NCBI GenBank assembly: GCA_036961205.1
Contig: JBALVI010000002.1
Location: forward strand, 1 to 64,000
DNA length: 64,000 nucleotides
From: CALJFL01 sp036961205
GTDB taxonomy: Bacteria > Pseudomonadota > Gammaproteobacteria > Pseudomonadales > Halieaceae
Direction: 5' to 3'
Part shown: positions 15,503 to 23,489 of the stretch, in pieces
Numbering within the stretch: the first letter of the stretch is position 1
Layout: each line of letters begins with the position of its first letter
Program-made: the position numbers and the translations under genes
The notes under the pieces: model-generated
Told to the model about the DNA's origin: nothing
The model's input: the letters and a program-made list of their open reading frames with translations, nothing else
Database searches by the model: none

Positions 15503-16261
15503 ATGGAAAAAGAAATCCATGTTCTGACCTATAACATCCACAAGGGATACAGCAGTGGAAATCGGCGATTCATGCTTAGCTCTATGCGTGAGCGGATTGC
15601 CGAGACTGGTGCGGACATCGTTTTTCTGCAAGAGATCCACGGCACCGCTTTAAAGAGTGAACGCAAACAGAAGAAATTTTCCTACCCGGACCAGCCCCAC
15701 TTTGAGTACCTCGCCGATCAGTCATGGCCCCATTATGCCTATGGTCGTAATGCGATATACCGCAAAGGCGATCACGGCAATGCCATTCTCAGTAAGTACC
15801 CTTTCATCAGTTGGGAAAATATCGATGTCTCTATTTTCCCCCGTTCAAGCCGCAGCATTCTCCACGGTGTTATCAAGATTCCGGGCAGCGATATGCCTTT
15901 GCATACGCTCTGCGTCCATCTGGGGCTGTTGGAATCAGAGCGGCGTGAACAATTGAAAGCGCTAACAGACAGAATTGAAATGCACGTGCCGCACAATGAA
16001 CCGATGATAATCGCCGGTGATTTCAATGATTGGCGCAACCGTGCCGAAAGACATTTTCAAACTGACCTTAATCTTACCGAATTATTTGTAGCGCTCGAAG
16101 GCCAGCACGCCAAAACCTTTCCAGTATTGGCGCCGGTCTTTCCGGTCGACCGAATCTATTATCGTGGTCTAACACCACTTTCCTGCGAATGCCATGATAG
16201 CGGGCACTGGCGTGATCTATCGGACCATGCCGCTTTGTTCGGTGTATTCGGGCTAAAGTAA
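15503..16261 (+). CDS. ybhP: YbhP-like endonuclease/exonuclease/phosphatase-family hydrolase
   Basis: A 252-residue EEP-fold metal-dependent phosphoesterase. Motifs: LTYNIHKGYSSGNRRF at the start, the metal-binding Glu in IVFLQEIHG, YGRNAIYRKGDHGNAILSKY, HLGL, AGDFNDWRNR and the terminal SDHAALF. It follows E. coli YbhP along its length, including the YEFLAD-like FEYLADQSW block; YbhP is often near cardiolipin synthase genes, but none is present here. The substrate may be a phospholipid or another phosphodiester. There is no signal peptide, so it is cytoplasmic. Confidence 0.92.
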   Translation: MEKEIHVLTYNIHKGYSSGNRRFMLSSMRERIAETGADIVFLQEIHGTALKSERKQKKFSYPDQPHFEYLADQSWPHYAYGRNAIYRKGDHGNAILSKYPFISWENIDVSIFPRSSRSILHGVIKIPGSDMPLHTLCVHLGLLESERREQLKALTDRIEMHVPHNEPMIIAGDFNDWRNRAERHFQTDLNLTELFVALEGQHAKTFPVLAPVFPVDRIYYRGLTPLSCECHDSGHWRDLSDHAALFGVFGLK

Positions 16262-16306
16262 TACTCTGCAGGTATTGGAGGACCGTAAATATGGCGAAAG
16301 CATTGC

Positions 16307-16621
16307 TCAGGCAGAGCATACAACGCAACGGGGGGCTTCCGGCAATGCTGCCAGGCGGGCCTCGCCGATGGCTTCTCCGCAACCTTCACAAACCCCGTAG
16401 CTTCCGTCATCGATGCGTGACAACGCAGCCTTTAAATCGCTGATAGCTTGCCGGGTCTCATTGCCAATAGCTTCCACGACCTCGTCATTTTCGCGCTCCT
16501 GGGCCTGCTCGGCAGAATCTCCGGAATACGCCTTGGTCACATCTTTTTTGATATTCAATAACCGTGACTGCATATCAACAAGACGTTGCTCTAATTCAGA
16601 CTTTAGTGATTCATACGCCAT
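16307..16621 (-). CDS. small DksA/TraR-family zinc-finger protein
   Basis: A 104-residue protein: a charged coiled-coil N-terminus (residues 1-70) and a four-cysteine zinc finger CEGCGEAI...CVVC at the end, with GEARLAALPEAPRC between. This is the short DksA/TraR-like class that binds the secondary channel of RNA polymerase. The start at 16621 is chosen because CAGGAGG lies at good distance upstream; longer frames to 16744 lack family sequence. The acidic tip Asp pair of DksA cannot be identified with certainty, so whether it acts like DksA is open. It is convergent with the ybhP gene. Confidence 0.88.
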   Translation of the reverse strand: MAYESLKSELEQRLVDMQSRLLNIKKDVTKAYSGDSAEQAQERENDEVVEAIGNETRQAISDLKAALSRIDDGSYGVCEGCGEAIGEARLAALPEAPRCVVCSA

Positions 16622-16845
16622 TAAATATTGCCTCCTGATCAGGCCGTTTTGATAAGTAAGAAACACCAGCATATAGCGTTGACGGCGGCCAACAATGATC
16701 CAGATCAGTACATAAGTACCTATCGGGCCAGACCTCAGTGTCATTGTTTCGCCGCGCGGGTCGACTATTAATCTCTACAGCGCTGCAGGTACTATTTTTC
16801 ACGCAGTTCCAGCTTAATGCTGTTACCAGGATGTATAAATTTCAG

Positions 16846-18177
16846 CTAAATGGCGCTGCCACCGTGTGTAGACAGAAGGACAATAAGAAAAAGAAAGATA
16901 CCCACCATTATCACTGTATCGAGAATACCGAGCGTGTGGTCTTCCTCTATCAGGGATGAAAGCGTATAGAACGTCGGAAACAGGAAAAGCAGCAGCAAAA
17001 CATGGGGTACAGAGAATGCCAGTGGCAGGTCAGGATGACCCGACTGCATAAAGAACTGATAGCTTGCAATGCAAAGCAGAGTATAAGGAAATACCAGAAA
17101 CATCACCTGCGTAATACCACCAAAGGCATTGGCCAGAGCGATGCCGTACTCCTGCTTGCGATGGGACTGCCATAGGATCACATACTCACTCAAGCCGGCA
17201 AATACAGCCAGAATCAACGCCGTCAGGATCGGGTTGAACTGAAGGTCGCTGAGCATGAACTCAGCAAAGCCTGATACCTGTTGGCCGCCAAAGAAAGCGC
17301 CAAGCGCGCCAATGAAGAAGAACAGACTAATGGTTGCGAGGCTGGTCGGTCTTACATTTTCGTAGACGATAGCCAACCGCTGCTCAATGTCACGGTCGGA
17401 CATGTCCAGATGCTCTCTAACGGCGGCTTCTTCTTTTGCGTAACTGGTGACGAGTTTGTAAAGGTACACGACAAAAATTGACAACAGGATAAAGCTCACA
17501 AATGCCAGGTCGATGGCGCTGAAACTACTCTTGCTCTGTTCGGAGGCATTAAACGTTAGCATAACCAGCCCGAGTATCAGTCCCATTGCGCCGCCACCAA
17601 TGAGGACTTGTGTCCCGGCTTCGGTAATCGGTATCGGCATAAGAAACTTGCCATGTTTATCCTTGGGCAGGAAATAGGAGTAAAGACTGAATACGAGGGC
17701 ATTGTTGTAAATAGTAATCAAGGCGACTACGAATGCCATACTGGGACTAATGGGGATAATAAAGGCGATCACCACCAATTCAGGTATGGTGGATAGAATC
17801 TCTGCGACTGTGCCCGCGGTGTAGTGGTTCCACTGCAAGCGCTCAGCCAGCCTCTCTGTGGCGTTTACAAGCACCTCACAGGCAGCCATCAGAATGATCA
17901 ATCCACTGACCAACTGCATACCCGCCAGCACCGTGAGCCCAGGCCCGCTGGCAGTGCTCAGGAAATAGCGATGTAGCGCCAGCAGTGCAAACCCGATCAG
18001 TAGTCGCTGAAACCATGGTGGTGCCGCGCGGAACCGGTACCTGGTGCCCAGCTGTAAAACTGACAAGCGGTCGGGGTCGATACCACGCCTGCGCAGGGTT
18101 TCTTCGACGACAGGAGCTGCATCTGGCAGACCCGCCGTAGCGATTTCGTTGCTGTCGGTATTATCGAGCTCTGCCAT
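16846..18177 (-). CDS. CaCA-superfamily (Na+/Ca2+ exchanger-like) membrane transporter
   Basis: A 443-residue inner-membrane protein with about ten or eleven hydrophobic helices after a ~60-residue charged N-terminus. Two related segments look like the alpha-repeats of cation/Ca2+ exchangers: TVAEILSTIPELVVIAFI (first half) and GIALANAFGGITQVMFLVFP (second half). In the first the ST-PEL core is kept; in the second a family Gly-Ser-Asn is replaced by NAFGG. A hydrophilic loop at residues ~245-275 separates the halves. Exchange of Ca2+ or another cation for Na+ or H+ is likely; the ion is not determined. It is a single gene with no partner close by. Confidence 0.82.
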   Translation of the reverse strand: MAELDNTDSNEIATAGLPDAAPVVEETLRRRGIDPDRLSVLQLGTRYRFRAAPPWFQRLLIGFALLALHRYFLSTASGPGLTVLAGMQLVSGLIILMAACEVLVNATERLAERLQWNHYTAGTVAEILSTIPELVVIAFIIPISPSMAFVVALITIYNNALVFSLYSYFLPKDKHGKFLMPIPITEAGTQVLIGGGAMGLILGLVMLTFNASEQSKSSFSAIDLAFVSFILLSIFVVYLYKLVTSYAKEEAAVREHLDMSDRDIEQRLAIVYENVRPTSLATISLFFFIGALGAFFGGQQVSGFAEFMLSDLQFNPILTALILAVFAGLSEYVILWQSHRKQEYGIALANAFGGITQVMFLVFPYTLLCIASYQFFMQSGHPDLPLAFSVPHVLLLLFLFPTFYTLSSLIEEDHTLGILDTVIMVGIFLFLIVLLSTHGGSAI

Positions 18178-18432
18178 TTACAGAAATTCCCAGGTTCAAC
18201 TCACTCGCTAAAGCCTGCCATAACCAGTGCAGGCCTTCAACACATCTGAGACTTAGCTTGAAACGATAGTAGAGCCGTACTGCGCCAATCTGTACATAAG
18301 AGGCACAATTCGGATAGTGGCTACTACCTTTGGGATAGTCAGCGGTTCGCTACGGCGTAAACTTCAACATACGTTTATCGGCAAATTAAATATTGACACA
18401 GACTACATGGTGAAACTGCAACTGAGGTGATC
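18178..18432. other. intergenic region between divergent genes
   Basis: It lies between the minus-strand exchanger and the plus-strand substrate-binding gene. A TTGACA hexamer at 18393-18398 could be a -35 element for the latter, but I see no matching -10 at the right distance. Nothing else stands out. Confidence 0.3.
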
Positions 18433-18561
18433 ATGACTGATGGCACTTGGGAAACTGCTGCACAAGCTGTCGGTCGTCCTCCAATGCGTTTTGAGAAGGT
18501 TGGAACCCCCAGAAAAGTTAATTTTTTTACGAAGGTATATTATGAAAACAATCTTATCTAA
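18433..18561 (+). CDS. possible 42-residue leader peptide upstream of the substrate-binding gene
   Basis: ATG at 18433 preceded by TGAGGTGA at good distance. The frame encodes MTDGTWETAAQAVGRPPMRF followed by a basic tail and stops at 18559-18561, overlapping the start of the next gene (18542) by 20 bases in another frame. It resembles no family that I know. It could be a coupling leader peptide, the remnant of an older gene, or chance. Confidence 0.25.
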   Translation: MTDGTWETAAQAVGRPPMRFEKVGTPRKVNFFTKVYYENNLI

Positions 18562-19633
18562 TGCAGCAATCATTGTGACGACTATGGCTATTATGAGCTG
18601 TGGCTCATCAAATAGAAAAACAAATACACCCGATGAATCACCAGAATTTACCATAGCCGGATACGACTATGACCGTGTCAGCGCCATAAGAGATGGCAAA
18701 GTATCCATTGAAGGAGCGGATGTAAGTTTTGAAGTTTCTAACATTTATAGTCTAAATAGAAGTGCGTTTGGAGTGGACCAAAAATACGATATATCTGAAA
18801 TGGGGCTGATTCCCTATATTACAAAATATATCAATGAAGATTATAGAGATTACACCCTACTTCCTATTTTTATCTCGAGAACTTTTCGTCATAGAAATAT
18901 ATACGTTCATGCAGATTCTGGTATAGAAAAGCCAGAGGACTTAATTGGCAAAAGAGTTTGTACGCCTGGATACACCAGCAGTTCAAACACCTGGATTCGT
19001 GGCTTATTGAAAGACGAGTATGGAGTGAATGCGGACGACCTTGTTTGGATTGAGGCTAGTAAAAGTTCTGATGGAGGACCACAAAAAACTGGTGAAACCT
19101 ATTATTTTGATGATGATTTCCCACTAGAAAAAGGACCCGAAGGAGTTGATGAATCTGAGCTATTACTTAGCGGCCAATGTGGTGCAATAATTTCCGCAAT
19201 CACCCCGAAAGCCCACCTTGATCGTAATCCCAAAATTCGACAATTGTTTCCAAATGCAAAAAAAACCGAGGCTGCATATTTTCAAAAAACCGGGATGTTC
19301 CCAATAATGCATGTAGTGGCTATTAAAACTGAAGTTCTAAAAGAAGAACCCTGGTTAGCTGAAGCTATATTCAATATGTATTCCGAAGCAAAAAGTGTCG
19401 CTTACAAAAATCTGGAAACGACCACAGTTTTGAGAACCACATTACCCTGGGCTAAAGATGAATATGAAAGCACCAGAGAAATAATGGGTGATAACTACTG
19501 GAAATATGGCATTGAAGACAATAGGAAGGAGCTAGAAGCGATCATGCGATATGTATATGAACAAGGATTGGTCAAATCACATATTGGATTTGAGGAGATG
19601 TTTGCTCCTTCGACGCTGAATTTTCATGAGTGA
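18542..19633 (+). CDS. AT-rich orphan substrate-binding lipoprotein (4,5-dihydroxyphthalate decarboxylase-like)
   Basis: A 363-residue protein with a lipoprotein signal (TTMAIMSCGSSN; acylated Cys20 predicted). The body is a periplasmic-binding-protein fold of the NMT1/Pht5 type: GYDYDRVSAIRDGKVSIEGA at the start of the fold, DISEMGLIPY, HADSGIEKPEDLIGKRVCTP, and a C-terminal IMRYVYEQGLV block as in proteins annotated as 4,5-dihydroxyphthalate decarboxylase. Such proteins are usually ABC or TRAP-like binding subunits, but no permease or ATPase is nearby. The gene is strikingly AT-rich compared with its neighbours, with many AAA, ATA and TAT codons, suggesting transfer from another lineage. 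The start at 18542 with GAAGG upstream is preferred over the longer frame from 18440. Confidence 0.88.
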   Translation: MKTILSNAAIIVTTMAIMSCGSSNRKTNTPDESPEFTIAGYDYDRVSAIRDGKVSIEGADVSFEVSNIYSLNRSAFGVDQKYDISEMGLIPYITKYINEDYRDYTLLPIFISRTFRHRNIYVHADSGIEKPEDLIGKRVCTPGYTSSSNTWIRGLLKDEYGVNADDLVWIEASKSSDGGPQKTGETYYFDDDFPLEKGPEGVDESELLLSGQCGAIISAITPKAHLDRNPKIRQLFPNAKKTEAAYFQKTGMFPIMHVVAIKTEVLKEEPWLAEAIFNMYSEAKSVAYKNLETTTVLRTTLPWAKDEYESTREIMGDNYWKYGIEDNRKELEAIMRYVYEQGLVKSHIGFEEMFAPSTLNFHE

Positions 19634-19716
19634 AAATATTACAAAACCGTAGTTCCCCTAAAAGAGTAATGTGAGACTAAGGGTGCCCTGAGTTCTGTGT
19701 AATTGTCTATCATTAC

Positions 19717-20655
19717 CTAGAATACAAAATTCATCCATGCACCTATCCACTGTATGACCACGGCTAGGATATTTATGGGGCTATCTTCATCTGTAAATAC
19801 AGTAACGCTGGCCTGGGTTCCAGAACGACGCAAATGCTCGGGCGCATCGGTCGGGAAACTTACCAATACAGGATACGTTCCAGTTGACGACAGTAGCGAC
19901 TCCAGGGGATTGGCAACAGATTGGGTGCTTAGCTGCCCTTGCACGCTTACTGAAGGAATGAATGCGACTTCGGTCTTGTAAACCTCGCCAGGCGAAGCCG
20001 GGAAAGTTACCGTGGCCGGCATGCCAGCGCGCATTTTTTCCAACCCGTTCTGCTTGAAAGATGTCGCAATTCTGAGTTCATCAGAATGGAAGAAATTCAT
20101 AACAGGCTGCATCGCGGTAAGCACATCACCTTCGGCTAACACCACAATGCTCACAATACCATTGGCGGGGGCCGTAACTCGCGCATTCTCCAGGTCGAAG
20201 AGAGCCCCATCAGACACTGCCTGGGCCTGTGATACCTCAGCACCATACAGGTCAAGACTCGCACGAGGAGCCGCGCCCTTCTTCACCAATGTTGTGGCAT
20301 CTCTGAGTCGAATCTTGGCCAACTCCAGCGATGCCTCGGCCTGATCAAGGCTGTACTGAAACGGTCTGGGATCAAGGGCAAACAATAGCTCCCCTGCGGA
20401 CACAGACTGAGTTCCCGCTACATTAACGGTTTCTACTCTACCGCTGACTAAGGGAATTATTTTCTGGGTGTCAGTTTGCACCACGGCAACGCTTGAAGAT
20501 GGCGTGATGTACTGGAGCGCGCCCACTACTATCAGACCCACAGCGATTGCGATGCCATAAACCACCGTTTTCCATGCAAAATTCCACGGCAAAAGCTTAA
20601 ATTTACTGAAAATTAGCCAGACCAGTAGAAAATACACTCCCAGAACTATCGCCAT
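19717..20655 (-). CDS. HlyD/EmrA-like membrane-fusion protein (YibH type)
   Basis: A 312-residue protein with two N-terminal hydrophobic helices (VYFLLVWLIFSKFKLLPW and VVYGIAIAVGLIVVGAL), a lipoyl-like half motif (IIPLVSGRVETVNVAGTQSVSAGELLFALD), a helical hairpin (residues ~105-155), the second lipoyl half (VTAPANGIVSIVVLAEGDVL) and a beta-barrel domain. Such adaptors bridge inner-membrane pumps to outer-membrane channels. No pump or TolC-like gene is adjacent; the E. coli relative YibH has a small DUF3302 partner, absent here. It is the last gene of the long minus-strand run that begins at 33412, though the 206-bp gap before it may hold its own promoter. Confidence 0.88.
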   Translation of the reverse strand: MAIVLGVYFLLVWLIFSKFKLLPWNFAWKTVVYGIAIAVGLIVVGALQYITPSSSVAVVQTDTQKIIPLVSGRVETVNVAGTQSVSAGELLFALDPRPFQYSLDQAEASLELAKIRLRDATTLVKKGAAPRASLDLYGAEVSQAQAVSDGALFDLENARVTAPANGIVSIVVLAEGDVLTAMQPVMNFFHSDELRIATSFKQNGLEKMRAGMPATVTFPASPGEVYKTEVAFIPSVSVQGQLSTQSVANPLESLLSSTGTYPVLVSFPTDAPEHLRRSGTQASVTVFTDEDSPINILAVVIQWIGAWMNFVF

Positions 20656-20861
20656 GTTGGTACTACTCCAATTTTATTCTAAGTAAATATCTCGGTCTTT
20701 TATATGCATGACCGAGGGGCCCTTCTTTCAGAATTCACCCCGCATGCCTTACTGTTTACCGGTAAATACTTGAGCTACTCTAGCGCCATGTCAGCGCGCT
20801 GAATATCCAAATTGTGGACCGCGTTATCCGTATAGTGATAGCAGGCAGTGTCGCCATAGCG

Positions 20862-21647
20862 CTAGTGCGTCGCGCTAATATCCATCTGTGGCAGCGCGAG
20901 ATTTAAGCTGTCATCAGCGGCAATCACGGTGGAAATCTCAACCCAAAGAGCATCCCGGGTACCGAACCAGTTAGCATTCTCCACCCAACAATAGGCCACC
21001 AGGGAGGCACGCTCACCGGTCACACTGGTGACGTAGACCGCCGGCGCCGGCTCCACCAGCACATGTTCATTGCCTGACATCAGCCTCAGTAGTATTGATC
21101 TGGCCTGCTCAATATCATTGCCTGCATAGATGTCCACATTCAATTCGACTCGACGGTTGGGTATAGACGAGTAGTTGCGCACGGAGGAGGACAGAGCCAC
21201 CGGGGTGGGGATAAACACAGTCTGTCCGTCGAAGGTTCGTATCACAATTTGAGCGGTAGTCATCGCCTCCACAATGCCCATCACGTCCTTGATCTGTACC
21301 ATATCGCCAGTCGAAAACGGCAATCGCGGCAGGAAAGGCAGCAGGAAAAATACCACCGTCGCGCCGACTATAACTAGTAAAATTGCGACAGGTGCCAGTC
21401 CGTCCACCTCCAGGCCGATCTTCTGTGCAGCCACCAGCATCGTGAGCAACAACACCATCACGTAGAGTGCGCCAAAGCCCACCTGCATCGCCCGGGCATA
21501 TTTGCCACCGGGCTGGATCATAGAGTTGGCTACGCGGTATAGCAGGAACACCGCCAGCATTCCGCCAAACATCACCACTAAAATACTGGCAATCAGGCCA
21601 CCGTAGTTCGACAGCTGTGCAATCAGCGGCCCTAGTTCACCTTTCAT
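20862..21647 (-). CDS. small MscS-family mechanosensitive channel-like protein
   Basis: A 261-residue protein with three predicted membrane helices in the first ~125 residues and a cytoplasmic MscS beta-domain beginning PFSTGDMVQIKDVMGIVEAM, continuing IVIRTFDGQTVFIPTPV and NYSSIPNRRVELNVDIYAG. In MscS the corresponding region is the conserved F/Y-x-x-G-D stretch and the TxxNxDxxxxxIPN-like loop. It lets ions and small solutes leave when membrane tension rises. An AAGGA ribosome-binding site lies upstream. It is directly downstream of a larger MscS gene. Confidence 0.88.
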   Translation of the reverse strand: MKGELGPLIAQLSNYGGLIASILVVMFGGMLAVFLLYRVANSMIQPGGKYARAMQVGFGALYVMVLLLTMLVAAQKIGLEVDGLAPVAILLVIVGATVVFFLLPFLPRLPFSTGDMVQIKDVMGIVEAMTTAQIVIRTFDGQTVFIPTPVALSSSVRNYSSIPNRRVELNVDIYAGNDIEQARSILLRLMSGNEHVLVEPAPAVYVTSVTGERASLVAYCWVENANWFGTRDALWVEISTVIAADDSLNLALPQMDISATH

Positions 21648-21713
21648 AATTCAATTCCTTCAGTGTTCACTCGCTGGCTTGCTAATGTAGCATGAGTTCG
21701 CATCGACAAGTGA

Positions 21714-23453
21714 CTATGCTTCATTACATTGGTGCCCCTGTTGTGACTCAGACGGAATTGCCATCCAATTAATGTTCATGGATTCAGCTAGCCTTAGAAT
21801 ACTCAGTAATAATTCATGCTGAGCCTTTTTTTCAGCATGATAACCAGTAACGGTTAAGGAAAAATGAACCAAAATCTGCAAGCTCCTTTCGCCGAATTCA
21901 TCAAGCCGTGCGAAAGATTCATTGGAGCAGACCAAAGGCGTTTCTTCGATAACGCGCCCTATTCCAGCAAGAAAATATTCAATTTCAGGGCTGGTCATCG
22001 AATAGGGAATTCTCAACGCCGCCTCGACCACCTGTTTCTCACGCATGCTCATGTTGTCAACGGCTGCATTCACGAGGTGATCGCTGGGGATGGACACCAG
22101 CGAGTTTTTAAAGGTACGTATCCTAGTACTGCGAAAGCCGATACTCTCAACAATACCCTCAGTCTCCGCGACCTTTATCCAGTGACCGATGCGAAACGGC
22201 TTTTCAAACATGATGAGCAGAGAGCCCAGTAAATTTGCCAGACTGTCCTTGGCTGCAAGAGCAAAAGCTATACCACCCACACCAAGCCCGGCGATGACTG
22301 AATAGGCAGGAATACCCAGCTGTTGAGCGCCAACTATCAGAATGGTAACCGAAAGAATGGTAGCGATCAGCCGCAGTGCAAGACGGATCAACTGGCTATC
22401 TATGCTCCCTACGAGGAGCTCCTGTGAACTAACAATACTTTCTGCCAATACCGAGCAGGCCAACCAAACCGCCCCGGTTAAGGTGAGAGTGAACAGCGCC
22501 CACAAGGAAAGAGTGGTCACTTCCAGAAAAAGACCGCTGAATCGAAGATTGACTGTCACCACATAGATGATAGATGGAATCAGGAGTAGCATGAAAGTGA
22601 CCCGGGCCAGTTGCGCCCACTGCGTTCGAAGCTCAGTTTGCTGTCCACGTCCTGCCCAGCTTGTCCCGGCATAACGGGCAAGAGTAAAAGACCCCACTGC
22701 GACAAAAAATACAATAATCATCCCTATCCACCGCCAAATGGGATGGTCAAGTATCGGAGCTTTTGCCCAGGCGGGCATGGCACTCATCCATTTAAGAGGA
22801 ATGACGGCGCGCAACCCAGCGCCGCCGTATCGATATCGTTCGTACCAACCGGCGGTGGTATCCGACAGATAGGGGAAGTGTTTTATTCGCGCATAGAATT
22901 CAGGTAATCGCTCCACCGTTTCGGGGGAAAAAAGATACTCGCCCGCCCGGGACCCCGTTTCCACACGCTCGATGGTGATCTCCGTTCCGGGGAGTGTCCA
23001 ACGCTTGAACTCCCGGGACGCCATCATCTGTGCATCGGGTATGGACTCGGCCACCGGCAATTCAAGACGGTCTAGTACTTCCTTGAGCTGGAAAATTCGG
23101 TATCTAAATAGTGGCTCTGCTACAGCCAGGGCCTTTGGCAACTCAGCAAAATTCAGCGTTCGTCTAGCAAGGTCGATATTCTCGTAAACACGGTCGACCT
23201 CCTCAATTTCTTTGTTCGAAAAATACAACCGTGAAGAGCCGCGATAGGATCCTACCACCAGCTCCAATTGCTCGTAACTGCTGTTCACAGAATCTATGAA
23301 GCCCAGAAGTGTCGAACGCGGACTGCTGGTATCTGGCGGTGCGAGGGGATTATCTGACACCTCCGATAGCGCCTCACCATGAGGAAAGAGCAGAGTGACG
23401 AATGCCAGATATAGGAGCAGAATTTTTGGAAGCCTATGTGTCATGGATATCAC
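21714..23453 (-). CDS. large MscS-family mechanosensitive channel with periplasmic N-terminus
   Basis: A 579-residue protein: signal sequence (LLYLAFVTLLFPHGEALS), a periplasmic domain of ~200 residues, then about five membrane helices (residues ~235-400), with the pore-lining helix in GLGVGGIAFALAAKDSLANL, which is a good match to the MscS TM3 pattern of alternating Gly and Ala. The cytoplasmic beta domain follows (FEKPFRIGHWIKVAETEGIV, TFKNSLVSIPSDHLV). Length is intermediate between MscS and MscK/MscM types. It lies 36 bases after a sulfatase gene, on the same strand, which is an uncommon pairing. Confidence 0.9.
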   Translation of the reverse strand: MISMTHRLPKILLLYLAFVTLLFPHGEALSEVSDNPLAPPDTSSPRSTLLGFIDSVNSSYEQLELVVGSYRGSSRLYFSNKEIEEVDRVYENIDLARRTLNFAELPKALAVAEPLFRYRIFQLKEVLDRLELPVAESIPDAQMMASREFKRWTLPGTEITIERVETGSRAGEYLFSPETVERLPEFYARIKHFPYLSDTTAGWYERYRYGGAGLRAVIPLKWMSAMPAWAKAPILDHPIWRWIGMIIVFFVAVGSFTLARYAGTSWAGRGQQTELRTQWAQLARVTFMLLLIPSIIYVVTVNLRFSGLFLEVTTLSLWALFTLTLTGAVWLACSVLAESIVSSQELLVGSIDSQLIRLALRLIATILSVTILIVGAQQLGIPAYSVIAGLGVGGIAFALAAKDSLANLLGSLLIMFEKPFRIGHWIKVAETEGIVESIGFRSTRIRTFKNSLVSIPSDHLVNAAVDNMSMREKQVVEAALRIPYSMTSPEIEYFLAGIGRVIEETPLVCSNESFARLDEFGERSLQILVHFSLTVTGYHAEKKAQHELLLSILRLAESMNINWMAIPSESQQGHQCNEA

Positions 23454-23489
23454 AGCGGTCGGGATTGGGCATTTAAATTCTCAGCACTC

